This document shows positions 56,057-64,000 of a stretch of 64,000 bases of DNA, piece after piece; the stretch's first letter is position 1, and every line of letters begins with the position of its first letter. The DNA comes from Colwellia sp. M166 (GTDB lineage Bacteria; Pseudomonadota; Gammaproteobacteria; Enterobacterales; Alteromonadaceae): assembly GCF_024585285.1 (NCBI RefSeq), contig NZ_CP040755.1, positions 4,780,972 to 4,844,971 of the forward strand, in the 5' to 3' direction. The translations under genes were made by a program, and so were the position numbers. A model generated the notes under the pieces. That model was not told where the DNA came from and did no database searches. It worked only from the letters and a program-made list of their open reading frames with translations.

Positions 56057-56950
56057 TTGCTGGATTACAAGTTATTGCACGCATTGAGCGTAGTGGTCGA
56101 TGAGCAAAATTTTGATAAAGCCGCATCAGTATTGGCCATTACGCAATCTGCTGTTTCTCAACGTATAAAAAGTTTAGAGCAAACTATAGGGCAACCGGTC
56201 TTAGTGCGAGCGCAACCTATAGTCGCTACCGCGATTGGCAAAAAGCTACTTGGCCATTACCAACAAGTTAAATTGCTAGAACAAGATATTCTGCCAGATA
56301 TTTCAGGCAATAATAAAAATGAAACTATCACCGCCAGTATTGCCAGTAATGCCGATAGTTTAGCAACTTGGTTAATTAGCGCTATTGGCGACGTTTGCCA
56401 TCACTATAACGTGTCGGTAAATTTTCGACTTTCAGATGAAAACAGAAGCATTAATTATTTAAAAGATGGTGAAGTATTTGGTGCCATTAGCACACATGAC
56501 AGCGCTTTGCCGGGTTGTACCTTTGAAAAGCTCGGCGATATGCAATATCTATTAGTAGCAGCGCCTAACTTTGTTAAACATTACTTTCCTCATGGTATTA
56601 ATGAGCAAGCATTAGCCCGAGCTCCAGCCGTTGCTTATGATCAAAAAGATGATATGCACATCAAATATATTGAAAAAACTTTTGGTTTAAAAAGCGGCTC
56701 GTATCCTTGTCATACGGTACGTTCATCGGAAGCTTTTGTTGGCTTTGCAAAACAAGGCCTAGCGTATTGCTTGATCCCTCAATTGCAAATACAGCAAGAG
56801 CTTAATAATGGGCAGCTGATTAATTTAATGCCTGAAAATACGATCACTAGAACACTATACTGGCATCATTGGGTGTTATTAAAAGGGGTATTTAAACAAC
56901 TTTCAATGGCGATAATCAATCGTGCGCAACAAGCATTGAATAATCAATAA
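56057..56950 (+). CDS. argP: LysR-family regulator, ArgP-like
   Basis: A 297-residue regulator. The N-terminal helix-turn-helix is in LSVVVDEQNFDKAASVLAI followed by TQSAVSQRIKSLEQTIGQPV, and the start LDYKLLHAL matches ArgP/IciA proteins. The start codon is TTG with AGGA upstream. The C-terminal half is a periplasmic-binding-like effector domain. ArgP activates argO in response to arginine; the divergent argO-like gene upstream supports this. A shared control region of about 144 bases lies between. Confidence 0.87.
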   Translation: MLDYKLLHALSVVVDEQNFDKAASVLAITQSAVSQRIKSLEQTIGQPVLVRAQPIVATAIGKKLLGHYQQVKLLEQDILPDISGNNKNETITASIASNADSLATWLISAIGDVCHHYNVSVNFRLSDENRSINYLKDGEVFGAISTHDSALPGCTFEKLGDMQYLLVAAPNFVKHYFPHGINEQALARAPAVAYDQKDDMHIKYIEKTFGLKSGSYPCHTVRSSEAFVGFAKQGLAYCLIPQLQIQQELNNGQLINLMPENTITRTLYWHHWVLLKGVFKQLSMAIINRAQQALNNQ

Positions 56951-57003
56951 GCCTTATTTACAAAACGACTTACCGTTAGAAAGATAATAATTAGGAGTAC
57001 AAC

Positions 57004-57495
57004 ATGAGCAACTTGCACGTGAGAGCGGCAACCGCAGGAGACGCCGGTATTTTATTTACCTTTATTAAAGATCTCGCTATTTATGAAAAAGCCGAAGATG
57101 AAGTTTTAGCCACGGAACGGACCATTAGAGATACTATTTTTGCTGATGATAGCCATGTCTTCGCGTTAATATGCGAGCTTGATGGCGTTGCTATTGGCTC
57201 CGCAATTTACTTTTTTAATTATTCCACTTGGCTAGCCAAATCAGGCCTATATTTAGAAGACCTATACGTAATGCCAGAATATCGTGGCAAGGGCGCAGGG
57301 GTAAAACTGTTAAAAGCACTGGCTAACATTGCGCAAGAGAAAGACTGTGCACGCTTTGAGTGGAGCTGTTTGGATTGGAATACACCTTCTCGGGAGTTTT
57401 ATCACTCATTAGGTGCTATTGCACAAGAAGAGTGGGTTGGTTATCGCATGACAGGTAAAACGCTTAATGATTTTGCAGCTGATCTGACTGAATAA
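57004..57495 (+). CDS. GNAT-family N-acetyltransferase
   Basis: A 163-residue GNAT protein: LHVRAATAGDAGILFTFIKD, YLEDLYVMPEYRGKGAGVKLL (the acetyl-CoA pyrophosphate loop R/Q-x-x-G-x-G/A) and ARFEWSCLDWNTPSREFYH. The pattern is that of diamine or polyamine N-acetyltransferase-like enzymes. AGGAG lies 7 bases before the ATG. Its 3' end overlaps the end of the convergent oxidoreductase gene by 32 bases. Confidence 0.85.
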   Translation: MSNLHVRAATAGDAGILFTFIKDLAIYEKAEDEVLATERTIRDTIFADDSHVFALICELDGVAIGSAIYFFNYSTWLAKSGLYLEDLYVMPEYRGKGAGVKLLKALANIAQEKDCARFEWSCLDWNTPSREFYHSLGAIAQEEWVGYRMTGKTLNDFAADLTE

Positions 57496-57871
57496 CGCTA
57501 ACGCCCATTTGAGGATTTTTGGCATAGGCTAACATCGCATTTGCCACTTTTTCTGCTTGAATAACTTGATACTTCTTTGGAATGATAAAGGCTAAAGCAT
57601 GCATTAAAATTGCACCAACTTGCTCACCGAGGCGATGCTCTTGCCGTTGCCCCGATAACATGGATGGGCGAAATATGCCTAAATGTTGATAACCAATAGC
57701 GCGTAAACTTGTCTCAACTCTACCTTTAACTTGATTATAGAACAGGCGAGATGACTGGTTTGCAGCCATGGCAGTAACAATGGCAAATAATGAAGAATGT
57801 TGGCGATAAAAGTGTTCGGCAATCATTAAAGGATAATGATAATCCACTTCGGTAAAAGCGGCTTTAGAGCC

Positions 57872-59300
57872 TAATGCCAGTCAGTTAAGCTAACTGGCAT
57901 TTTTCTTTTTATGAGGGTATTTAGATGGTTTGGGTTTCACCCAGCGGGGATATTTTCTATCTTCCCGCCTCGTCGGAAGTTTGAATAAGAGCAGGGTTTT
58001 AAGTAAATGATCCCAATGCATAGGAATATTACCGGGGCTCATTATTGATATTGACGAAAAATACTGAACCACTGCCATCGAACTACTCGAGAAACTCAGC
58101 TGATTTGGCCATATACCTGTTTCTTTCGCCGCCATCGTCATAATTCTTCGTATTAAATTATAGGCGAGTAATACGCCCCATAGCTCTTGGCGAACCATAT
58201 CAGGACGCTTACTTCTCAAATGGTATGCACTATTAAGCATCGTTTGTTTTATTTCCCTAAACCCGAGTTCTATCTCCCATCGATGGCAGTATAACTCAAC
58301 AATTTCGTTGCCAGGAAACCGCAATCTATCTGTCATTGACGTTAATATGCGATAGCTTTTACCCTTTATTGTTTTACTGATTAATCTGGCGTTAATGATT
58401 TCAGGTACATCTGGAAAATTCTTTTTGTGCATGCTTTGTTGTTTTCAATGCAATGATATGGTCATTTTTACCAACCGATGTGATAATTTCATACTGTAAG
58501 TCCGGTCTTGCTGGGATCAACCAATGTCGATCACTCCCCGTTTGGTGCCAACGATTAAGCATCCCAAGTGAATAATATCCTTTATCAAACATAGTAAGAG
58601 AGTTATCAGGTGTGCGTTCAATCAAACGCTCAGCTAGCTTCATTTCATTCGTTTTGTAATTATCAAACTCACTACTGAGTAGTTGATGACTGGTAAGCTC
58701 CATATGGCAGACCATACGGATTTGTGGAAAGGCTGTGTCACCATATTGGTTGCTGCCAGAAGAAAATGCTTTACGATTATCTGGGGTGTCAGGTGTTCGC
58801 CAGACCACACCGTCCACAGCCAATAGGTTCAAACCATTCCATGTTTCAAATTCGTGTTGTTTATACATTGCTTGTGCAGATTTATTGAAGACTTGTTTAA
58901 CCGAATCATCGCCTAAGCGTTGTCTGGCTTGAACCATAGCACTGGGAGCAACAAGCTGACTCTTGCCAGGTAACATGATGTCTAACTTAGTGGCGATATT
59001 CCAAACAGACTCTTTTCTAAATAAAGCCATACCAATCACTGACCATAAAACCGCTTCCAGTGGTAGCCTACGTTTGCGAACCGTAGCAATGCCAGCCTTT
59101 TCAAAGCCTTGTTCAATGATTTCAGGAGAAAGGATTTCTGATAGTTTTTCGAAGGTATGGTATCGGTTACTTTCTTCAAGTGTCGTCTGTAGTGCTTGTT
59201 CAATATTCACAAAAAAATCCGTAGTTAGTTACCTAACTACGGATTTTGCATGATCTTTTGGATCGGTCAACCGATCGTTATCTTTAACTGATCGGCATTA
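57872..59300 (-). mobile_element. IS4-family insertion sequence (1,429 bp)
   Basis: Terminal repeats begin TAATGCC and share TCAGTTAA. The target duplication is GGCTTTAGAGCC, 12 bp (57,860-57,871 and 59,301-59,312). A hairpin, GCCAGTCAGTTAAG-CTAACTGGC-type, is present at the left end. The transposase is on the minus strand and frameshifted. The element splits an oxidoreductase gene. Confidence 0.92.
57890..59210 (-). pseudogene. IS4-family transposase, frameshifted
   Basis: The N-terminal part (58,401-59,210) carries [15 protein letters not shown] with the first Asp and [14 protein letters not shown] with the second. The C-terminal part (57,890-58,432) carries EIVELYCHRWEIELGFREIKQ, the Y-(2)-R-(3)-E-(6)-K signature of IS4. 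One extra base near 58,420, in a stretch read as CAAAAAGAATTTT, breaks the frame; without it a product of about 440 residues results, the normal IS4 size. Confidence 0.9.
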
Positions 59301-59636
59301 GGCTTTAGAGCCGGCTTTTTTTATTGTGCTACCCAGGGTACAAAATATATCATCAATAGCGGGGAAGCCATTGCCAGCAAAGGTTGCTCTAACGCTAGAT
59401 TGACCAGTTTCCTGAGCTGCCAATTCAGTTGCTAGTTGCTGAAAATCTACCTGCCATTGTATCAGCTTAGGATGCGTAAAAGTCAGTGGTTTACGTACTA
59501 AGGCAATAACTTTACTATAGCTTGAACTCGCCAATAGTTGCGTTAACAAGTGTTGGCCAATTAAGCCACTGGCACCAACAATTAAAGCAACCTTAGCTTT
59601 TTCTATCGCGTTAGCACTCGTCGTTTTGTTAATCAC

Positions 59637-60053
59637 TTTTCTCCTTAATTATACCAAGTTTATTAAGTTTGTTCCCTAAGGGGGATTTTAAAAAGGCTTA
59701 CAAGCCGTGTTATTGATTTCGATAAGGTTCTCACAGCGATGTGAGTCATTAGAACAACGCAGGAGCAGTTGTCGAGAATAACCATTATCTTCAACCAATG
59801 CCTTGCCTACATGGATGTCGGTACTTAGCTTCAGTCTGGAATTATGAACCTGTGCCGCTAAACCTTTTAGATTTCACTGAGTGAGAAGAAACTTAGTAAA
59901 ATTGGTATTAGTAGATCCAGTATCCGTATTATTAGGCCTGATCGCACTAAAATTCAATCATAGCGTTATTAAAAAGCTCGTTAACTGCTTATGAGTTAGC
60001 GAGCTCTTATTTGACTTGTTACTACGTGAATGTTTTAAACCGAGCGACTGTTA
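59637..60053. other. Intergenic stretch, no gene recognised
   Basis: About 415 bases between the oxidoreductase start and the end of the Hsp70-like gene. Apart from a terminator at 59,972-60,005 I see no feature. The region is not strongly AT-rich and has no conserved frame. Confidence 0.4.
59972..60005 (-). terminator. Rho-independent terminator after the Hsp70-like gene
   Basis: On the minus strand GCTCGCTAACT pairs with AGTTAACGAGC (one mismatch) and is followed by TTTTTA. It lies about 50 bases after the stop of the Hsp70-like gene. Confidence 0.75.
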
Positions 60054-61424
60054 CTATGTGTAGATAGTATTTGCCCAACGGGTTAAACCCGCAGTAACAC
60101 TTCCGAAATGATCACCAATAACAATAGGTACGTGGTTAAACTGCTGTTGAAGAAATTGATTTAATACCGGGGATTTAGCCGTACCACCGGTAACAAATAC
60201 CACATCAGGTTGACAATTAGCCTGCGTGATCGCATCCGTCATTAAGCTAGCAATTGAATTAAGCTCACGCTGACATGCCTTGGCAAAGCCATCTCTGTCG
60301 AGCATAACACTGAGCTCGGCATCGATATCAGAAAGATCAACTTGCTGTTGTGTTTGCTCGGTTATGGCGATTTTACTTTGCTCAGCAGCATTGACGACGC
60401 GGTAACTTAACTTTTGTTGCTGCACGGTTAATAGGCGTGTTAACAACTCAGGTTGCTCTGCATCACGAATAAGTTGCGCTAAAAATCGGCCATTAGCAGC
60501 ACTGTAAAATTCAGTTTGATGATTAATATTATTAATGGCCATCGCTTGCCAGTAGCTGTTGCTTGGCATAGGCTTACCGGTTTTTAATAAGCTATCTAAA
60601 CCAAAGCTTGGCATAATACCTTTAAGGGCAAAAGCAATATCAAAATCATTACCGCCAACACGTTCGCCACTATGACTTAGTAGGTCTTTGCTTCTATCAG
60701 ATAGAATCGCTTGTTTTGGCCCCATCAGTAGCATTGAACAATCGCTCGTTCCACCGCCAATATCCACTACCAGTACTTTGGTTTCTTTACGTAAACTTGC
60801 TTCATATTCAAAGCCGGCAGCAACCGGTTCAAATTGAAACTCTACATCTTTAAAACCAACGCGTTTTGCTGCATTGGTTAATATTTTCAATGCTTGTTGA
60901 TTACTCTCTTCGCCACGTAAGCCTTGAAAGTTAATCGGGCGACCAATAACCGTTTGCTCAACACTTCTTCCGAGCGTTGCTTCGGTAAGTGTTTTCACAT
61001 TGCTCATCATTGCAGCGACAATGTCTTCAAATAATTCAACTTGTTGTGGTAATAAGCCACTAGCACCAAGAAACGACTTTGGCGATTTAATGTAGTAACC
61101 TTCATCAGGCTCTTGTAAGTAATTATTTAAGGCTTGTTGACCAAAAGAGAGTTCTGTGGGGTAACCATCTAAGGTCAGTTCTCGTAAAGTGTTTTGGCCT
61201 TTTTGTAACTGTCTTTGACGTTGCTGTTGAAAGTTTTTTTGCTCTGCTAACGTCAAGTTTTTGTGCAGCCAATTGACAATAACATCACGACTTGGTGCAT
61301 ATAAGGTTGACGAAATATATCGGCCATGATCACCTAAAGATAATAGTTTTGGCTTATTATTTTCCATAACGCCGACAGCACAGTTTGATGTGCCATAGTC
61401 AAATCCGATCATGTTGAGATCCAA
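60054..61424 (-). CDS. yegD: Hsp70-family protein (YegD-like)
   Basis: A 456-residue actin-fold ATPase. MIGFDYGTSNCAVGVMENN is the phosphate-1 motif, VLVVDIGGGTSDCSMLLMG phosphate 2, and VVFVTGGTAKSPVLNQFL the adenosine motif. QFEPVAAGFEYEA is the connecting strand. It lacks the substrate-binding beta-domain and C-terminal lid of DnaK, as YegD proteins do. The start could be the Met four codons later (MIGFDYG). Its client is unknown; a likely terminator follows. Confidence 0.9.
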   Translation of the reverse strand: MDLNMIGFDYGTSNCAVGVMENNKPKLLSLGDHGRYISSTLYAPSRDVIVNWLHKNLTLAEQKNFQQQRQRQLQKGQNTLRELTLDGYPTELSFGQQALNNYLQEPDEGYYIKSPKSFLGASGLLPQQVELFEDIVAAMMSNVKTLTEATLGRSVEQTVIGRPINFQGLRGEESNQQALKILTNAAKRVGFKDVEFQFEPVAAGFEYEASLRKETKVLVVDIGGGTSDCSMLLMGPKQAILSDRSKDLLSHSGERVGGNDFDIAFALKGIMPSFGLDSLLKTGKPMPSNSYWQAMAINNINHQTEFYSAANGRFLAQLIRDAEQPELLTRLLTVQQQKLSYRVVNAAEQSKIAITEQTQQQVDLSDIDAELSVMLDRDGFAKACQRELNSIASLMTDAITQANCQPDVVFVTGGTAKSPVLNQFLQQQFNHVPIVIGDHFGSVTAGLTRWANTIYT

Positions 61425-61657
61425 AGAGAAAAAGGCCGCGTAGAATACTGAGATATTCAGTGCTAGGCAAGGGCTTTTAGTTTATATGATTAATTGCTGT
61501 GCGTGTTGAAGATAATTTCAGCACAATAGAACAAAATAAAATTTTTATCATGATTATTATGTTGATTTTTATCTTTGCCAATATCATTACTTTTTAAAGC
61601 AGATGACACTAAAAATAGTGCTTTAGTTGTAAATTATTTTAGCTGATTACCTTTGTA

Positions 61658-61689
61658 ATAAAAAGGCAGCGTTCAAACTGCCTTTTATT
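61658..61689. terminator. Bidirectional terminator after rnhA
   Basis: AAAAGGCAG, loop CGTTCAAA, CTGCCTTTT: a perfect 9-bp stem with A-run on one side and T-run on the other. It lies 18-49 bases past the rnhA stop on the minus strand. Confidence 0.82.
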
Positions 61690-61706
61690 GCAGATAAGTC
61701 AAACTT

Positions 61707-62513
61707 TTAGCCTGAGGCCATTGCTAATATGGTTTTTAATGTCGAGAGTTTCTTGATACTGAACAAAGCCTTCGGTACGCTTCATGCGAGCCAACACTGC
61801 CATTCTATCTGAGAGTTCATTACCTTCGATATTGGCGTGACCTTTTTACGTGGCTAATAATCAAATTTTCTTTTAGTGCTTGGTAGAGCGTAAAGCATTG
61901 CTTGATGACATCAAGGTTTTTATTTCTTCACCTTTACCACGCGTCCAGCCTTTTGCTTTTGCCAGCCTTTTTGCCCATTTGGTAATGCAGTCAATTGAAT
62001 ACTTAGAGTCAGACAGTACCTGAACGGTTTTACCTTGTTTGACATAGTGCTTGCGCGTACTTAAACGCCGCAAGCATGCCATTAAGCTCGGCAGTATTGT
62101 TGGTGCCCATAGGCTCGTATAAGCCATACCATAGCTCAATGAGTTGCTGTTGTTGATATACCGCCATACCGGTACCTGACTTTCCAGGATTAGGTGGAAC
62201 AGGCCCCGTCGCAATAGATATTAAAGTCAGCAATTTGTTTTGCTGGTGATGAAGCACTTCCGGCTCCAGCATTATCAGATCTAACATAGGCGGCAGAAGC
62301 TGAAGGTTTAGCACCGCCATTTTTACTTTTATCGAACGTTTAGTTAATGCTTTAGTGTAGGTTGATTGAAAAGCAAGTTCCGCCTCTGCTTTTGATTCAA
62401 ATCCCATATATTGAGCATCAGCTCGTCCTTGGGTATGACTTTTTAACATCATTCCACTGTTCAAAAACACCGGTTTTTGCACCTTTCCATACCACGTAAA
62501 ACTTTTTAGCCAT
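61707..62513 (-). pseudogene. rnhA: Ribonuclease H (viroplasmin domain plus RNase H) with multiple frameshifts
   Basis: Pieces in several frames reconstruct a protein beginning MAKKFYVVWKGAKTGVFEQW, then SHTQGRADAQYMGFESKAEA (viroplasmin-like domain), a polar linker, and an RNase H core with IYCDGACSTNPGKSGTG (first Asp), GTNNTAELNGMLAA (Glu), VQVLSDSKYSIDCI (Asp) and GHANIEGNELSD (last acidic residue). At least five single-base insertions are needed to explain the frame changes, mostly in A-runs (examples near 62,440 and 61,965). As read, no full protein is made. The gene is normally conserved, so errors in the sequence are a serious alternative. Confidence 0.78.
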
Positions 62514-62599
62514 GAATTTATAACCACATCTTATTAATTATATTTTACCGCCCCAGCATTTTAAACGCTTGAGGAGCGGCGTTAACCGTTAAGGTTATT

Positions 62600-63393
62600 T
62601 TATTTTTGTATTTTTTTATTGTGCTTCACTGACCAGATAACTAAGGCAATACCGGCGATAAAAAACGGAATACTTAACATTTGTCCTGCTGTTAGCGTAA
62701 TGTCGGCAGCATAGGCAGCTTGTTTTTCTTTTAACATTTCAATAAGAAAACGGGCAGTGAAGATTAAAATTAAGAAAACGCCTAAAATAGACCCTTAGAG
62801 CGTTTGCGCTTTTATGCGTTTATAAAAAATCATCAAAACAAAAAAGATCGTTAAATAACCCAATCGCTTCATATAGTTGCGAAGGGTGACGAGCAACGTT
62901 ATCTGATAGGTGAAAAATAACAGCCCAAGGCACATTGCTTGGCGTGCCTAATATTTCAGAATTAACAAAATTTGCGCTACGTACAAAAAAGCCAAATAAA
63001 GCGGTACATATGGCAAGCCTATCGAGCAACCAGATAAAGTTCATTTGATGCTTTCTGCTGTAAATACCAGCGGCAATTATTGCACCTAAACCCCCACCAT
63101 GACTAGCCAGTCCACCTTCCCAAATGGCAAATATTTTCATTGGATTAGCAAAATAATAACCAGGATTCTATAAAAGAAACAATGGCCTAAACGTGCGCTG
63201 CCAACAATAACACCAATAACAATGTAAACGAGTAAGTTATCTAACGCGGCTAAATCTTGCTTTTCAGTTTGAAAATCCACTTCATCACTTGTAAGCCAGA
63301 TAAAATAGCCGTAGCGAATAATACGCCGTACCAATGGACAGTTAGTGGCCCAATAGAAAAATACTGATCGAGATCCCAACTAAAATGTTGCAC
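62600..63393 (-). pseudogene. lgt: Prolipoprotein diacylglyceryl transferase with frameshifts
   Basis: Frames together read QHFSWDLDQYFSIGPLTVHW, then DLAALDNLLVYIVIGVIVG and RLGHCFFY, FAIWEGGLASHGGGLGAIIA, DNVARHPSQLYEAIG and FLILIFTARFLIEMLKEKQA, ending in KKIQK. This is Lgt, the inner-membrane enzyme that moves diacylglycerol from phosphatidylglycerol to lipoprotein Cys; the H-x-G-G-G, R-HPSQLYE motifs are present. The start is probably GTG at 63,391-63,393. At least four frame breaks occur, some at G or A runs. Because lgt is essential in most Gram-negative bacteria, true loss is unlikely. Confidence 0.78.
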
Positions 63394-64000
63394 AGCATCA
63401 CCCCTTATATTGCGAATATTGAAATTTGGTTTAGTTTAGCTTACAATAAATTGCCAACATTCTATCAAGCTACTTGTTGCTGTGGTGAATTAATTTGTGC
63501 TAAAGCGTTAATGACTGTTGCTGGTTGTTCTACATTGATTAAAACTTGTTCAAAACATCAAACCAAGATTCACCGATACCTCAATTATTTCATTGGCTGT
63601 TTAAATATGATTTTAATGTTGTGCTGTTTACCTTCACCTACTTTTTAACTGTTCATTAGTTATCACCGCACTTTCATGTTTCTTGCCTTCGCTGACTTTT
63701 CTGTTTCGTTATGATGGTTTGAATTTATCGAAACCGACTTAATCGCCGAAAGTGGTATCACCATAAAATTAAAAAAATACTGTTATTGATGATGAGTTTT
63801 TTCATCTTGAATATACATCGAATAATGACGTGATAAACGGTAGTTTGCTGTTAGTAGAATAAAGCTATATAAAATGGAAGTTGCCACTATAATTGCAGCC
63901 GTTTCGCTCCAATCAATCAATAGCTGGTAACTTGTCAAAGAACTGTTATTAATAAAAGACTCACCATCACTAAGAAATGCCATGCTTTACCTGACCATAG
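63394..64000. other. Window end upstream of lgt; no confident gene
   Basis: About 600 bases. A minus-strand frame at 63,783-63,983 (66 residues, one hydrophobic helix AAIIVATSILYSFILLT) could be a small membrane protein but has a weak ribosome site. A plus-strand frame at 63,385-63,648 with many Cys looks non-coding in composition. If the sequence here has the same insertion errors as rnhA and lgt, a longer gene may be hidden. Confidence 0.35.

Larger units (their letters stand above)
57464..59636 (-). pseudogene. NAD(P)-binding oxidoreductase gene split by an IS4 element
   Basis: The 5' part (59,313-59,636) encodes VALIVGASGLIGQHLLTQLL, a Rossmann G-x-x-G-x-x-G motif, to FCTLGSTIKKAGSKA. 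The 3' part (57,464-57,859) encodes AFTEVDYHYPLMIAEHFYR and the rest, ending DQLQNH. Removing the IS and one 12-bp duplicate restores one frame of about 240 residues (GSKA then AFTEV). The intact protein would be a SDR-like NAD(P)H-binding enzyme of the HTATIP2/YbjT type. Without the IS this is intact; with it the gene is dead. Confidence 0.88.

Noticed and set aside
63385..63648. Cys-rich 87-residue plus-strand frame beside lgt
   Set aside because: It overlaps the lgt start on the other strand, has an odd composition and no ribosome site; probably chance.
1..64000. CRISPR arrays and tRNA genes
   Set aside because: No spaced repeats of 25-40 bases and no cloverleaf sequence were seen on either strand by eye; absence cannot be proved without a tool.

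Overview
The window looks like a chromosome segment from a marine, AT-rich gammaproteobacterium of the Colwellia/Alteromonadales type. The right half carries ordinary genes of that group: hpf, an HDAC-like hydrolase, an acetyl-CoA hydrolase-GNAT fusion, an MHYT hybrid kinase with an HD-GYP regulator, argO/argP, yegD, rnhA and lgt. The genus is an inference from gene content and base composition only.

Positions 1 to about 36,106 are the right part of a large defence-rich mobile island whose left end lies outside the window. From left to right it holds: (1) the end of a type II CBASS operon (E1 part of Cap2, the JAB protease Cap3, and an HNH-SAVED effector with an extra N-terminal domain); (2) a Wadjet/Mks-like SMC system in the unusual order Toprim - SMC ATPase - kleisin-like - KITE-like, followed by a PD-(D/E)XK protein; (3) a tightly packed seven-gene cluster at 10.5-19.7 kb (Ycf46-like AAA+ ATPase, Upf1-like SF1 helicase, two unknown or degenerate PLD-like proteins, a coiled-coil protein with a Ycf35/DUF1257-like tail, an activase-type radical SAM protein and a DUF2997-like protein), preceded by a tiny two-CxxC protein; (4) a four-gene cluster at 19.8-23.8 kb (radical SAM, PHP phosphatase, phosphoribosyltransferase-like protein, glycosyltransferase); (5) an accessory stretch with two SRAP copies (one dead), a pair of direct repeats beside an integrase remnant, and a KfrA-like protein with its operator; (6) a module of three tyrosine recombinases plus a small protein on the minus strand, resembling the Gamma-Mobile-Trio layout, split by an IS3 element. 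Clusters 3 and 4 are the best candidates for undescribed systems.

The island ends inside a DUF808-family gene, of which only the 3' end remains (36,107-36,328). The region after that is chromosomal backbone, scattered with insertion sequences: two nearly identical IS982-family copies (6-bp target duplications) and an IS4-family element that splits an oxidoreductase gene (12-bp duplication). A c-di-GMP signalling block (MHYT/PAS hybrid kinase, HD-GYP regulator, GGDEF protein) lies at 48-54 kb.

Many coding sequences carry apparent single-base insertions, often in A-runs: three transposases, rnhA and lgt. Because rnhA and lgt are normally essential or important and each has several lesions of the same type, sequencing or assembly error is a serious alternative to real decay, especially at 61.7-63.4 kb.
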